From NCBI RefSeq assembly GCF_003259435.1, contig NZ_QLMA01000002.1, positions 310,001 to 374,000 on the forward strand: DNA of 64,000 nucleotides. Direction: 5' to 3'. The notes beneath the pieces are model-generated. The model ran no database searches and was not told the DNA's origin. It saw nothing but the letters and a program-made list of their open reading frames with translations. This stretch comes from Chitinophaga dinghuensis. Lineage in GTDB: Bacteria; Bacteroidota; Bacteroidia; Chitinophagales; Chitinophagaceae. Shown piece by piece: positions 45,617 through 56,300 of this stretch; position 1 is the first letter of the stretch; each line of letters begins with the position of its first letter. A program made the position numbers and the translations under genes.

Positions 45617-47017
45617 ATGCGTAGACTGCTATTATTGCTTATTTCTGCCCTCGCAATCACAGGCCAAACAATGGCCCAGGGCTATCAGTTGACGGTTAAA
45701 CTGAAAAATTACCATCAGGGAAAGATTTTCCTGGGACATTATATGGGTAAAAGTACCTTCCTGGCCGATTCTGCTGAAATCAATGCCACAGGAACCGCTG
45801 TTATTAAAGGCAAAACACCGCTGAATGCAGGAATTTACCTGCTGGTAATGCCTGATAAACAACGATATGTGGAAACCTTGATCGACAAAAACCAGCAGTT
45901 TGAAGTAAGCCTCGATACCTCAGATCTGGTGAATAAAACCGTTTACAAGAACTCTGTGGATAATGAACTGTTCCTGGCTTATAATAAATTCCTTGGCAGC
46001 CACGATGAAGAAGGGAAGGCCATCCAGGAGAAACTGAAAACAGCCAAAACCGCTGCAGATACGGCTGCAGTTCAGCAAATGCAGACCACTTTGATGAATT
46101 CCATCAACGACTACCGGAATAAATTCATCAAAGAACATCCCACTACTATCCTCACCACCATCTTCAAAGCCATGAAAGAGCCGGAAATTCCACAGCGCCC
46201 GGCTGGAGAGGATTCTACCTTCGCTTACCGCTACTTTAAAGGGCATTACTGGGATAATGTAGACCTGACGTCTGACCGACTGGTTCGCACGCCGATCCTG
46301 GAAGGCAAGCTGCAAAAATATTTTACCCAACTGGTAGTAGCTATGCCGGATTCAATTATCGTGGATTGCGATGATATGATTGCCCGCACCCGCAAGAATA
46401 AAGAAGTATTCAAATTTGTACTCTGGTGGCTGACCTATAATTATGAATCCTCACCTTACATGGGAATGGACGCTGTATTCGTTCACCTGGTGGAAAAATA
46501 CTATGTATCTGGTCAGGCATTCTGGCTGAATGAAGAACAGTTAGGAAAGATCGTCAGCCGTGCTTACGCGATTGCCCCTAATTTGATCGGAGCACAGGCC
46601 GCACCATTAGAACTAAAGGATACTGCATCAAAACCAATATCATTATATAAAACACAGGCAAAATATACAGTGCTCGTATTCTGGGACCCAACCTGCGGTC
46701 ACTGTAAAACCGAAGTGCCACGACTGGATTCGGCCTACAAGGCCCGTTGGAAACAATTAGGCGTGAAGATGATCGGTATTAAAACAGAAGGCACCCGTGA
46801 GGAATGGCTGGGATTCATTCACCAGCATCATCTCAATGACTGGATTCATGCATCTGATCCGGAATCAACGAGCAACTACCGCCGGTTATATGACGTCTAT
46901 AGTACCCCAGTCATATATCTGCTGGATGAAAAGAAAAAAATCGTAGCGAAGCGACTGGGCGTAGAGCAACTGGATCAGTTCCTTGTCCGAACGGCAGAGA
47001 GCACTGCAGCTAAATAA
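45617..47017 (+). CDS. Exported TlpA-like thioredoxin-fold protein
   Basis: 466 aa with signal peptide ending TGQTMAQ (mature Gln). Residues ~20-110 resemble the beta-rich DUF4369 domain found in front of Bacteroidota thiol reductases; the middle helical region looks like DUF5106. The C-terminal thioredoxin domain has CGHC (C360-C363) in FWDPTCGHCKTEVP and a YSTPVIYLLD cis-Pro loop. Likely periplasmic disulfide reductase or oxidoreductase. It ends with a short GC-rich terminator. Confidence 0.88.
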   Translation: MRRLLLLLISALAITGQTMAQGYQLTVKLKNYHQGKIFLGHYMGKSTFLADSAEINATGTAVIKGKTPLNAGIYLLVMPDKQRYVETLIDKNQQFEVSLDTSDLVNKTVYKNSVDNELFLAYNKFLGSHDEEGKAIQEKLKTAKTAADTAAVQQMQTTLMNSINDYRNKFIKEHPTTILTTIFKAMKEPEIPQRPAGEDSTFAYRYFKGHYWDNVDLTSDRLVRTPILEGKLQKYFTQLVVAMPDSIIVDCDDMIARTRKNKEVFKFVLWWLTYNYESSPYMGMDAVFVHLVEKYYVSGQAFWLNEEQLGKIVSRAYAIAPNLIGAQAAPLELKDTASKPISLYKTQAKYTVLVFWDPTCGHCKTEVPRLDSAYKARWKQLGVKMIGIKTEGTREEWLGFIHQHHLNDWIHASDPESTSNYRRLYDVYSTPVIYLLDEKKKIVAKRLGVEQLDQFLVRTAESTAAK

Positions 47018-47024
47018 TCTTCAG

Positions 47025-47048
47025 AAGCCACCCACAGGGTGGCTTTTT
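47025..47048 (+). terminator. Terminator after TlpA-like gene
   Basis: AAGCCACCC (47025-47033) pairs with GGGTGGCTT (47037-47045), loop ACA, then TTT. The 230 bp up to the next gene show no further features. Confidence 0.85.
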
Positions 47049-47274
47049 AATTTATTGTATATCAATCAATTAAACAAAACTTTAACAGTTTTGGCATAGT
47101 CTTTGGCTTCCCCAATGTGAACTAAATCATATCCTGAATGTTCAAAATGAAGCAAATGTCTTAAGCTATGATTACCCCTAGTTACTGAACAATTTTTTCC
47201 AGCCATTGTAAATACACGATGCAAAATTCAATTGGATTTACCGTAATCATTCAAGGACTACAAAATCACTAAAA

Positions 47275-47901
47275 ATGAAAAAGTTATTGTTATCTGTAGT
47301 GGCGTTGTTAATAGCCAGCATTTCCTTTGGACAGGCTAAATTTGGTATTTTGGCGGGTCCCAACTTTTCAAGTGTAACGTATAGAAACCTGGGCCCACTA
47401 GGTATAGGAGGTAAGGAAACAAGTAGTATTCTTACCAATTTCAGGGGCGGTGTTACCGTAGATATTCCACTTGCAGATGAATTCTACATTGGTACCGGAT
47501 TACTTTATGCAGGTAAGGGTGGTAAATTTAAAAACTCAGATGCAAAAGTAAATCTCAGTTATCTGCAAGTGCCTATCATGTTTCAGTTTGAGCCGGAAGT
47601 AGGCGATGGTAACTTGGTTTTAGGAATCGGGCCATACCTGGCATTAGGCGTGGGTGGTAATTATAAAAGCCCCAACACTTCCAGTATAGGCGCTTTTGAT
47701 GATGCGGCAGGACCTGCAAAATTAAAACGTTTTGATGCCGGTGGTACTGTTCAGATCGGTTATGAAATGCCTATGGGATTGTATTTCGGTCTTAACGGCG
47801 ACCTTGGTATGGTGAACATCGCCAATAATACCAGTAACGACCGTAAATTTAGAAATGCCTCATTCGGCGTATCCCTGGGTTATAAATTTCATGGACGCTA
47901 A
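47275..47901 (+). CDS. Outer-membrane beta-barrel protein (porin family)
   Basis: 208 aa. Signal peptide ends ISFG before QAKFGI, again giving mature Gln. The mature chain consists of alternating strands with gly-rich turns (GILAGPNFSSVTY; GTGLLYAGKGGKF; LNLGIGPYLALGVGG pattern; FGLNGDLGMVNI) and ends ASFGVSLGYKFHG, the standard last strand of OMP_b-brl proteins. Predicted eight-stranded barrel in the outer membrane; PorT-like in type but not assigned. It is paralogous in type to the next gene. Confidence 0.85.
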   Translation: MKKLLLSVVALLIASISFGQAKFGILAGPNFSSVTYRNLGPLGIGGKETSSILTNFRGGVTVDIPLADEFYIGTGLLYAGKGGKFKNSDAKVNLSYLQVPIMFQFEPEVGDGNLVLGIGPYLALGVGGNYKSPNTSSIGAFDDAAGPAKLKRFDAGGTVQIGYEMPMGLYFGLNGDLGMVNIANNTSNDRKFRNASFGVSLGYKFHGR

Positions 47902-47940
47902 AATTTAGTTAGTAATATATTATTATATGATTATTAATGG

Positions 47941-47977
47941 AGACTGCCAGTCGTCGTTGACGGGCAGTCTTTTTTTA
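47941..47977 (+). terminator. Terminator after first OMP gene
   Basis: AGACTGCC (47941-47948) pairs with GGCAGTCT (47963-47970), followed by T7. Confidence 0.9.
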
Positions 47978-48083
47978 TGTTATTGTTGTTTTTTTTTAAA
48001 ACCATTCTTATTAATTTTTCGTTTGTTAGCTTTGATGTTCCAACTTTCAAGACAGTGACCATAAAATCCCAAATGTCCGTTTC

Positions 48084-48779
48084 ATGAGAATTTTTACACT
48101 TGCAGCCATTGCTGCTTGTTTTACCGTGTCCTATGCATCAGCCCAAGTGAGTATCGGATTTCGAGGTGGATACGTTAACTCAAATCTATCGATTAAGCAA
48201 ACCGGTACTTCCGTATTGAGGCCGGGTACCAGATCTACCGATAACTGGGGAATTGGTATGATCGTTAATGTGCCCATTGGCAACAATTTTTATCTGCAAC
48301 CCATCCTGAATTACGAGGTGAAAGGTGCAGAGTTAACCAGTATTGACAAACAACCCATCAACGCCTACACGACAGCGGCTACCAGCCTGAAACTGAAGTA
48401 CCTCACGCTACCGTTGAATTTCGTGTATAAGATCCCGTTAGGGAAAGCGCGACTCGCCATTGGTGGAGGTCCATATGCTGGTTATTGCCTGAAAGCGCGC
48501 TATGATCTGTCTGTTTACAATGAGGGCCGACTAGTTCAAAATGCTTCTCAGGAAGTTGCGTTTGGTAGCAGCCCTACCATTGCGAACACCAGTATTCAAT
48601 TGAAAAGATGGGATGCAGGCGTGAATGCGTTGGCTACCATAGAGCTGAACTCCTACGTTACCATTGGCGCTAATTACAGCTATGGAATCATGGATATTGA
48701 TCGTTCCAATGACCTGAGCGTGAAGAACCGTTCCTTTGGTATTTCCCTGGGCGTTTTACTAAATCGGGAGGACTGGTAA
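48084..48779 (+). CDS. Outer-membrane beta-barrel protein (porin family)
   Basis: 231 aa with signal peptide ending SYASA and mature Q. Alternating-strand barrel pattern: VSIGFRGGYVNSNL, YLQPILNYEVKGAEL, LKLKYLTLPLNFVYKIPL, RLAIGGGPYAGY, VTIGANYSYGIMDI, and final strand SFGISLGVLLN. OMP_b-brl family. It has its own terminator from the previous OMP gene, so the pair is tandem but separately transcribed. Confidence 0.85.
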   Translation: MRIFTLAAIAACFTVSYASAQVSIGFRGGYVNSNLSIKQTGTSVLRPGTRSTDNWGIGMIVNVPIGNNFYLQPILNYEVKGAELTSIDKQPINAYTTAATSLKLKYLTLPLNFVYKIPLGKARLAIGGGPYAGYCLKARYDLSVYNEGRLVQNASQEVAFGSSPTIANTSIQLKRWDAGVNALATIELNSYVTIGANYSYGIMDIDRSNDLSVKNRSFGISLGVLLNREDW

Positions 48780-48807
48780 AATATTTTCAGACTATGTTCG
48801 TCGTTAT

Positions 48808-48843
48808 AAGGAGCCGCTGATCAGTGGCTCCTTTCTTTTTTTT
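48808..48843 (+). terminator. Terminator after second OMP gene
   Basis: AAGGAGCC (48808-48815) pairs with GGCTCCTT (48826-48833), inner bases also pair, followed by T8. Confidence 0.88.
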
Positions 48844-49002
48844 CAGCAGACATAGGGGCAAGGAAAAGTACATGCGTCTATTATTATTGAAGGGCGTTTC
48901 CTGGGGAGGAAATGCCCTTCATTGGACAGTTAAATTAAAAGTGTGACAGTTATAGGGATATGCCACTATGTATCTACATGATGGCATTTTTTATATGAAA
49001 GA
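48844..49002. other. Intergenic stretch with two extra hairpins
   Basis: Contains a 13-bp stem with one G-U (GAAGGGCGTTTCC 48889-48901 with GGAAATGCCCTTC 48908-48920), not followed by T, and ATGCCA...TGGCAT ending in TTTTTT near 48960-48993. No gene is seen; either a read-through back-up terminator or a small RNA. Confidence 0.45.
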
Positions 49003-49036
49003 AAAGCAAAAAGGGAAAGACTACCGTCCTTCCCTT
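49003..49036 (-). terminator. Terminator after metF
   Basis: Minus strand: AAGGGAAGGAC and GTCTTTCCCTT (49036-49026 and 49021-49011) pair with one G-U pair around GGTA, followed by TTTGCTTTTC. Confidence 0.78.
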
Positions 49037-49076
49037 CGCTTTATATAGGATTATCTTCTAAACTTATTGATCCTTA

Positions 49077-50030
49077 TTACATTATTGCGGCTACAGCATT
49101 TCTTACCACTTTAGGTTTACCCAGTGTATAATAGTGTAAAATAGGCACGCCGAATTTTTTCAGTTCTTTAGATTGGTTAATCAGCCATTCTGTGCCTAAT
49201 TCTTCTACTTCCTTATCTGTTTTGCATTTCAGAATTTCATTGGAGAATTCGGTGGGGATATCCACATTGAAAATTCTAGGCAAAATACTTAGTTGTTTCC
49301 TGGAAGTCAATGGTTTAAGTCCTGGAATGATAGGAACCGTAATCCCTATTTCCCGGCATTTTTCTACGAAATCAAAGTACTTCTGGTTATCGAAGAACAT
49401 TTGTGTAACGATGTAATCCGCTCCACCTTCCACTTTTCGTTTCAGGTTCATCAGATCGGTTTGCATATTTGGCGCCTCGAAATGTTTTTCAGGGTAACCA
49501 GCTACGCCCACGCAGAACTTCGTCTTCACACCACCTTGTAAATCATCTTCCAGGTAAATACCATTGTTCATACGCACCACCTGCTCCAATAACTCGCTGG
49601 CATAACTATGACCATGTGGGTCTGGTTCGAAGAAAGCCTCGTTTTTAGGGGCATCTCCTCTGAGAACCAATACGTTATCAATTCCAATGAAAGCCAGGTC
49701 AATGAGCGCGTTTTCCGTTTCCTCCCTGCTGAAACCACCACAAATCAGGTGAGGAACCGTGTCTACATTATAATGGTTCATTAAAGCTGCACAAATACCC
49801 ACGGTACCAGGGCGTTTGCGGATTTCTACCTTTTCAAAGGAGCCATCTGCCTTCTTCTTAAACATATGCTCACTGCGGTGATAGGTCACATTGATATAAG
49901 CTGGCTTGAACTCCATTAAAGGGTCCAGATGCTCATATATGGATTCAATGCTTTTCCCTTTCAGTGGAGGTAAAACCTCAAAAGAGATCAATGTATCTTT
50001 GGCCTGGGCAATATGTTCGGTTACTTTCAT
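49077..50030 (-). CDS. metF: 5,10-methylenetetrahydrofolate reductase
   Basis: 317 aa, the single-domain bacterial size. FAD-dependent reduction of methylene-THF to methyl-THF for methionine synthesis. TIM-barrel landmarks: ISFEVLPPLKGKS at the N-terminus (catalytic Glu region), YINVTYHRSE, VPHLICGG, VLVLRGDAP, GADYIVTQMFFDN and VPIIPGLKPL. No metH is in view. It is divergent from lptB. Confidence 0.97.
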   Translation of the reverse strand: MKVTEHIAQAKDTLISFEVLPPLKGKSIESIYEHLDPLMEFKPAYINVTYHRSEHMFKKKADGSFEKVEIRKRPGTVGICAALMNHYNVDTVPHLICGGFSREETENALIDLAFIGIDNVLVLRGDAPKNEAFFEPDPHGHSYASELLEQVVRMNNGIYLEDDLQGGVKTKFCVGVAGYPEKHFEAPNMQTDLMNLKRKVEGGADYIVTQMFFDNQKYFDFVEKCREIGITVPIIPGLKPLTSRKQLSILPRIFNVDIPTEFSNEILKCKTDKEVEELGTEWLINQSKELKKFGVPILHYYTLGKPKVVRNAVAAIM

Positions 50031-50134
50031 ACAGTTGGAAGCTGGAATTTGGGGGTAAAATTAATATATCCCCTAATAAATCGCAGAATTTTGATCTTAT
50101 AATAACTATAACTAGGCCAAGTGGATGAATTGTT

Positions 50135-50142
50135 TAATTTTG
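50135..50142 (+). promoter_or_regulatory. lptB promoter -7 box
   Basis: TAATTTTG fits TAnnTTTG. It lies downstream of an alternative ATG at 50121, so transcription from here requires the ATG at 50157. No clear -33 box. Confidence 0.5.
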
Positions 50143-50156
50143 CTAAGTTTGAAAAT

Positions 50157-50918
50157 ATGGCACTAAGAATACATACAGACCAGCTTGTAAAGCGTTATGG
50201 CAACAGAACGGTAGTAAATCACGTATCTGTTGAGGTGTCGCAGGGTGAGATTGTAGGACTGCTGGGTCCCAATGGTGCGGGTAAAACCACCTCTTTCTAC
50301 ATGGTAGTTGGGCTTATTAAGCCGGATGAGGGAAACGTTTACCTGAACGACCTGAATATCACCAAATTACCTATGTACAAAAGAGCCCAGATGGGCATCG
50401 GTTATCTGCCACAGGAAGCCTCGGTTTTCCGTAAGTTGAGCGTGGAAGATAATATTGCCGCTGTACTAGAAATGACCAAGCTGAAGAAAGCGGAGCAGAA
50501 AGATAAACTGGAAGCATTGCTCTCCGAGTTCCGACTGACGCATGTACGTAAGAGTCCTGGCGATGTATTGAGCGGAGGCGAACGCCGCCGTACAGAAATC
50601 GCAAGGGCATTGGCCGTAGATCCGAAATTTATCCTGCTGGATGAGCCTTTTGCAGGTATTGACCCTATCGCCGTTGAAGATATTCAATCTATTGTAGCAA
50701 AGCTGAAATACAAGAACATCGGTATCCTCATCACTGACCACAACGTACAGGAAACGTTATCTATTACCGACCGTGCCTACCTACTGTTCGAAGGTAAAAT
50801 CCTGAAATCCGGTTCTGCAGAAGAGCTGGCAGAAGATGAACAGGTAAGAAAAGTGTATCTTGGTCAGAATTTCATCCTACGCCGCAAGAATTATCTGGAT
50901 GAGGCAGCTAAACTTTAA
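50157..50918 (+). CDS. lptB: LPS-export ABC transporter ATP-binding protein LptB
   Basis: 253 aa. Start at 50157 chosen over 50121 because of the -7 box at 50135. ATPase of the LptB2FG complex that extracts LPS from the inner membrane. Walker [10 protein letters not shown] (37-45), Q-loop [12 protein letters not shown] (the LptB form), signature LSGGERRR, Walker [13 protein letters not shown] and the H-loop [10 protein letters not shown]. First of a tight lptB-GH3-fabG operon (24 and 19 bp gaps). Confidence 0.96.
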   Translation: MALRIHTDQLVKRYGNRTVVNHVSVEVSQGEIVGLLGPNGAGKTTSFYMVVGLIKPDEGNVYLNDLNITKLPMYKRAQMGIGYLPQEASVFRKLSVEDNIAAVLEMTKLKKAEQKDKLEALLSEFRLTHVRKSPGDVLSGGERRRTEIARALAVDPKFILLDEPFAGIDPIAVEDIQSIVAKLKYKNIGILITDHNVQETLSITDRAYLLFEGKILKSGSAEELAEDEQVRKVYLGQNFILRRKNYLDEAAKL

Positions 50919-50942
50919 CTTTTTTCCACTGTAATCCTATAT

Positions 50943-52475
50943 ATGAGAATTTTAAGTCCTGCAATATCACAGTTGGCCAGACTACGTATGGGGCGCATCG
51001 CGCACTTTATGCAGTACCCGGTACAAGTGCAACAGCAGGTATTCCAGAACCTTATCAGTGCAGCTCAGTATACTGAGTTTGGAAAGCAGCACGGCTTTTC
51101 CAAGATCTATAAAATCGACGAGTACAAGAAAGCAGTTCCCATTCACACTTATGATACCATCAAACCCTATATCCAACGGGTGATGGAAGGACAACAAAAC
51201 GTCCTCTGGAATACTCCCATTAAATGGTTTGCCAAATCCAGCGGAACAACCGCAGATAAAAGCAAATTTATCCCCGTGACGGTGGAAAGTCTGGATGAAT
51301 GCCATTACCGCTCCGGTAGAGACGTTCTTACCTTATACTATAATAACTTCCCGGATTCCGATCTCCTTACCGGTAAATCACTGGTAATCGGCGGAAGCCA
51401 CCAGGTGAACAAACTCTCGGAAGACAGCGACTCCTACTTCGGAGATCTCAGCGCTGTCATGCTCCAAAATATGCCGTTCTACGGAAACATGATCCGTACT
51501 CCGGATCTCTCCATCGCATTAATGGACGAGTGGGAAGAGAAAATAGAACGTATGGCCAATGCCGTTATACATGAAAATGTAACCAGCATCGCCGGCGTAC
51601 CTACCTGGACCATCGTATTGATCAAAAGAATATTCGAGCTGACCGGCACAGATAACCTGGCCGATGTTTGGCCTAACATAGAACTTTATATGCATGGCGG
51701 TGTGAGCTTTACGCCCTATCGCGAACAGTTTAAAAAACTGATCCGCAAACCCACCATGTATTACCAGGAAACCTATAACGCTTCTGAAGGCTTCTTTGCA
51801 GCCCAGGATGTAATAGGGGAAGAAGGATTACTCCTGTTCCTTAACCATGGCATATTCTATGAATTTATGCCGATGGAAGAACTGGGTAAAGACCATCCCC
51901 GCACCCTCCAACTGCAGGAAGTAGAACTGGGTAAAAACTATGCCCTGATCATCAGCACCAACGGCGGTTTATGGAGATACCTGGTAGGAGATACCATTCA
52001 GTTTACTTCTCTGCTGCCTTACAGAATTAAAGTAAGCGGACGTACGAAATCGTTTATCAACGCCTTCGGAGAAGAGGTAATTGTAGAAAACTCCGATATT
52101 GCAGTAGCAAAAGCCAGCGAAGCAACCGGCGCCATCGTAAATGATTACACCGCCGCTCCGGTATACTTCAGCGATAAAGGGAACGGTGGCCACGAATGGC
52201 TCGTGGAATTCGACAAAGCCCCCGATGACCTGAACACTTTCATCCAGGTGCTCGACTCCACACTCAAAACCATCAACTCCGACTACGAAGCCAAACGCCA
52301 TAAGGATATTGCGCTCCGTATGCCGGTAGTACATGTACTGCCTCAGGGAACCTTCTGCGAATTCCTTAAAAGCAAAGGAAAACTGGGTGGCCAGCATAAA
52401 GTACCTCGACTCAATAACGACCGTAATTATCTGGAGGAAATCCTCCGCTTTGCGGCCAATAACATGAACGCTTAA
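50943..52475 (+). CDS. GH3-type acyl-acid-amido synthetase
   Basis: 510 aa of the family known as GH3 auxin-responsive promoter proteins, which form acyl-adenylates and join acids to amino acids or other amines. ATP-binding segments include WFAKSSGTTADKSKFIPVT, the GVPTW motif, YNASEGFFAAQD and the C-terminal adenylate loop KVSGRTKSFINAFGEE. The bacterial substrate is not known. It lies in the lptB-fabG operon, a context I recall for Bacteroidota, suggesting a link to lipid or envelope precursors. Confidence 0.93.
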   Translation: MRILSPAISQLARLRMGRIAHFMQYPVQVQQQVFQNLISAAQYTEFGKQHGFSKIYKIDEYKKAVPIHTYDTIKPYIQRVMEGQQNVLWNTPIKWFAKSSGTTADKSKFIPVTVESLDECHYRSGRDVLTLYYNNFPDSDLLTGKSLVIGGSHQVNKLSEDSDSYFGDLSAVMLQNMPFYGNMIRTPDLSIALMDEWEEKIERMANAVIHENVTSIAGVPTWTIVLIKRIFELTGTDNLADVWPNIELYMHGGVSFTPYREQFKKLIRKPTMYYQETYNASEGFFAAQDVIGEEGLLLFLNHGIFYEFMPMEELGKDHPRTLQLQEVELGKNYALIISTNGGLWRYLVGDTIQFTSLLPYRIKVSGRTKSFINAFGEEVIVENSDIAVAKASEATGAIVNDYTAAPVYFSDKGNGGHEWLVEFDKAPDDLNTFIQVLDSTLKTINSDYEAKRHKDIALRMPVVHVLPQGTFCEFLKSKGKLGGQHKVPRLNNDRNYLEEILRFAANNMNA

Positions 52476-52494
52476 AAACCTATCAACTATAACA

Positions 52495-53244
52495 ATGAAA
52501 TTACTGGAGAACAAAGTAGCGATTGTAACTGGCGCCAGCCGTGGTATCGGAGAAGCTATTGCCTTGAAATTTGCCGCACAGGGCGCTCATGTGGCCTTCA
52601 CATATCTAAGCTCCGACGAAAAAGCCAAAATCCTGGAAGAAAAACTGCAAGCTTTTGGCGTTAAAGCTAAAGCTTACAAGTCCAATGCTGGTGTATATGA
52701 AGAGTGCGAAACACTGGTAGCAGAAGTACTGAAAGAATTCGGTAGCATAGATATCTGCGTGAACAATGCAGGTATTTCCAAAGATAACCTGCTGCTGCGC
52801 TTAAGCCCTGATCAGTGGGACGATGTGATGAACATCAACCTGAAAAGCGTGTATAACATGACTAAACAGGTAATCCGTCCTATGATGAAAGCGAAAAGCG
52901 GTTCCATTATCAACATGAGCTCCGTTATCGGTATCATGGGGAACGCAGGACAAAGCAGCTATGCCGCTTCAAAAGCAGGTATCATCGGTTTCTCTAAATC
53001 TATCGCACAGGAACTGGGTAGCCGCAACATTCGTTGCAACTCCGTTGCTCCTGGATTTATCGAAACAGATATGACCAGCTACCTGAAAGAAGGAGAAGCT
53101 GCTTCTAGCTATATCTCGAAAATTCCGTTGGCAAGATTCGGTACGCCTGAAGATATCGCTAATGTTTGCCTGTTCCTCGCTTCTGACCTCAGCAGCTATG
53201 TGACTGGACAAACTATCAGCGCTTGTGGCGGATTATGCATGTAA
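52495..53244 (+). CDS. fabG: 3-oxoacyl-ACP reductase, FabG type
   Basis: 249-aa short-chain dehydrogenase. NADP site TGASRGIG (12-19), NNAG at 90-93, catalytic S143, Y156 and K160 (YAASK). Tail LSSYVTGQTISACGG fits FabG. It reduces 3-ketoacyl-ACP in fatty acid elongation; another SDR substrate is possible because it is away from a fab cluster. Last gene of the lptB operon, with a strong terminator. Confidence 0.92.
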   Translation: MKLLENKVAIVTGASRGIGEAIALKFAAQGAHVAFTYLSSDEKAKILEEKLQAFGVKAKAYKSNAGVYEECETLVAEVLKEFGSIDICVNNAGISKDNLLLRLSPDQWDDVMNINLKSVYNMTKQVIRPMMKAKSGSIINMSSVIGIMGNAGQSSYAASKAGIIGFSKSIAQELGSRNIRCNSVAPGFIETDMTSYLKEGEAASSYISKIPLARFGTPEDIANVCLFLASDLSSYVTGQTISACGGLCM

Positions 53245-53270
53245 TCTTCCTATCAAAAATATTACTCTAA

Positions 53271-53298
53271 AAAACGCGGATTCATATCCGCGTTTTTT
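53271..53298 (+). terminator. Terminator after fabG
   Basis: AAAACGCGGAT (53271-53281) pairs with ATCCGCGTTTT (53286-53296), loop TCAT, followed by TT. Confidence 0.92.
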
Positions 53299-53392
53299 AT
53301 TTATAGCCAGGGATTGTATTTTAGGGCTCCAGTGAACAGACTTATCCGCAAGACGGATATATTTTCCATATTTTGAAATTCAATCATCTTAC

Positions 53393-56300
53393 ATGCTACA
53401 GCATCAACCTCACGCCCGATTCCTTAAAAGAGGATTGATAATGGCAGGACTTAGCTTCGGACTGTTTGGTACTACCTTCGCTCAACAGCTGAAATACACT
53501 GCCGGCAACAATTCCTGGAATCCAGACTCTTTGGGCAACCATCGGGTAGTGGTCACTTTTAACGGCACAGGAAATGTTGCCAGAGTAGTCATCCCATGGC
53601 GCCGCCGCGATGAAAATCCGGAAGCTAAACGCATTATCATCCAGGATGCCAAAACCAAAGGAAAGATCAATAACACGAAAACCCTTTCCATCAATCGGGA
53701 ACAGGGAGATCTCGTTTTTGAACCTACCTCTGGGAAAGGAGAGTATTACATCTACTACCTGCCTTACAAAAATGAAGGCCGCTCCAACTATCCTAAAGGC
53801 GTATATCTGCAACCAGAGGAAACCGCGTCTGCCAACTGGTCTCAGGCTATTCCTGCCAATCTGAAACCTAATGCCACCGTTAAGGAAATTGAAGCAGTAG
53901 ATACCTTTAATAGCTACTTCCCAATGGAAGTTATTGCTACAGACGCCGAAATGAAAGCGCTATTGCTGAAACATCCTGGTGCAGGATACCTGTTGTTTCC
54001 GGAAGACAGAGAGTTCCCCATTAAAATGACAGATGATCTGCCACAGCGATGGATACAGAAAGGACCCTCTCAATCCTTCAAAGGCCAGGCAGATAAAGGA
54101 GAGTACTACGCATTCCAGTTAGGGGTCTACGCACTGAAAGCATTGAACGATGTAAAGATTACATTCTCTGATCTGAAAACTGCCGACGGTAAAGTAATTC
54201 CGTCTTCCCAAACCAGCTGCATCAATACTACCGGTACTACTTACGATGCCCATCCGTTTACCAACCAGGTGAATGTAGAAGAGGGTAAGATACAGGCCCT
54301 CTGGTGTGGCATTGATGTACCGCAACAGGCGCAGCCAGGAAATTACCAGGGAATTGTTACCATCAAACCGCAAGGAATGCCTGCTATGCCTGTTCGTGTA
54401 TACCTAACGGTTACGCCTAAACTGGCAGTGAACGGCGGCGCCAACGAACCGTGGAAACAAACCCGCCTGAAGTGGCTCAATTCTACATTGGCACAGGATA
54501 ACGCAGTAATTGCCCCTTACACGCCATTGGTGTTGAAAGATAGTGTGATCAGTCTGCTCGGTAGAAAAGTAGGTATCAGTAAAGACGGTTTCCCCGCTCA
54601 GATACAAACTTTCTTTACACCGGAAATGACGGAGATGACAGACAAGCCAAGAAATCTCCTCACCGAACCTATTCATTTCCACTTCATTAACGCCGCTGAC
54701 GGAAAAGACCTCAAATGGCAAAACCAGGGTTGGAAAGTACAATCGCAAGATGCCGGTAAAATTACCTGGAATGCGATGAACACCGCTCCTGGACTGCAAA
54801 TGGAAGTAAAGGCAGCAATGGAATTCGACGGTTACATGGAGTTCACTGTGAAAGTAACGGCCACCGACGAAGTGAAGCTGAAAGATGTTACCATGCATAT
54901 TCCTTTCGAAACCACCGTGGCGAAATATATGATGGGCCTGAATCAGAAAGGAGGCCTGCGTCCGGAAAAAATTGACTGGAAATGGGATGTGAAAAATAAG
55001 AACCAGGATGGGGCATGGGTAGGAGATGTCAATGCCGGTCTGCAATTCACCCTGCGGGATGAACACTATATCCGACCGCTGAATACCAATTTCTATCTGC
55101 AGAAACCTTTGCTGCTACCGACTTCCTGGGGAAATGATAATAAAGGAGGGATTACCATCGGCCTGAAAGGCAAATCTATACTCGCCAACGCATACACTGG
55201 CGAACGTACGATGCATAAAGGCGATGTGTTATATTATAACTTCCATCTCATCGTTACACCTTTCCACAAGCTCAATACAGATTTCCAATGGTCTACCCGG
55301 TTTTTCCACAAATATGAAAACCTGGACTCCATCAAGGCAACAGGAGCTACCGTGGTGAATATCCACCATGGTAATGAAATTAATCCCTGGATTAACTATC
55401 CATTCATTGAGTGGAAGAAAATGAAGGATTATATAGATGCCGCTCACAGCAAGGGTTTGAAGGTGAAGATCTATAATACAGTGCGTGAATTGTCTAACCA
55501 TGCCTGGGAAACATTCCCCCTGCGCAGTCTTGGACATGAGGTGTATAGTCCTGGTAAAGGTGGCGGATTCTCCTGGTTACAGGAACATATTGGCAAAGAC
55601 TACATCGCTGCCTGGTTTGTACCGGAAGATAAAGATGCTGCTATTATCAACAGTGGCATGAATCGCTGGCACAACTACTATGTGGAAGGGATGAACTGGC
55701 TGGTACAACAGGTAGGCATCGATGGGATTTACCTGGATGATGTGGCCTTTGATCGTGTAACCATGAAGCGTATCAAGCGTGTACTCACAAAGGATGGCCA
55801 TCCGGGAATTATCGATCTGCATTCCGCCAATCAATACAATAAATCCGATGGGTTTATCAATAGCGGTATGCTGTATATGGAGCATTTCCCTTATCTGAAC
55901 AGACTTTGGTTCGGCGAGTATTTCGACTATGAACATAATGCGCCTGATTTCTTCCTGACAGAAGTAAGCGGTATTCCGTTTGGCTTGATGGGTGAAATGT
56001 TGCAGGATGGCGGTAATCCTTGGAGAGGTATGGTATATGGTATGACGAATCGTATGCCATGGTCAGACAATGCAGATCCCCGTCCTATCTGGAAAGTATG
56101 GGATGATTTTGGCATGCAGGGAACGAAGATGGTAGGATATTGGGTAGACAACAATCCGGTAAAAACAGATAATCCACTGGTACCTGCTACCATCTACCGT
56201 AAGGATGGAGCCGTATTGGTATCATTGGCCAGCTGGGCGCCGGAAGATACTAACATTCACCTGAGTATCGACTGGAAGGCATTGGGAATTGATCCATCCA

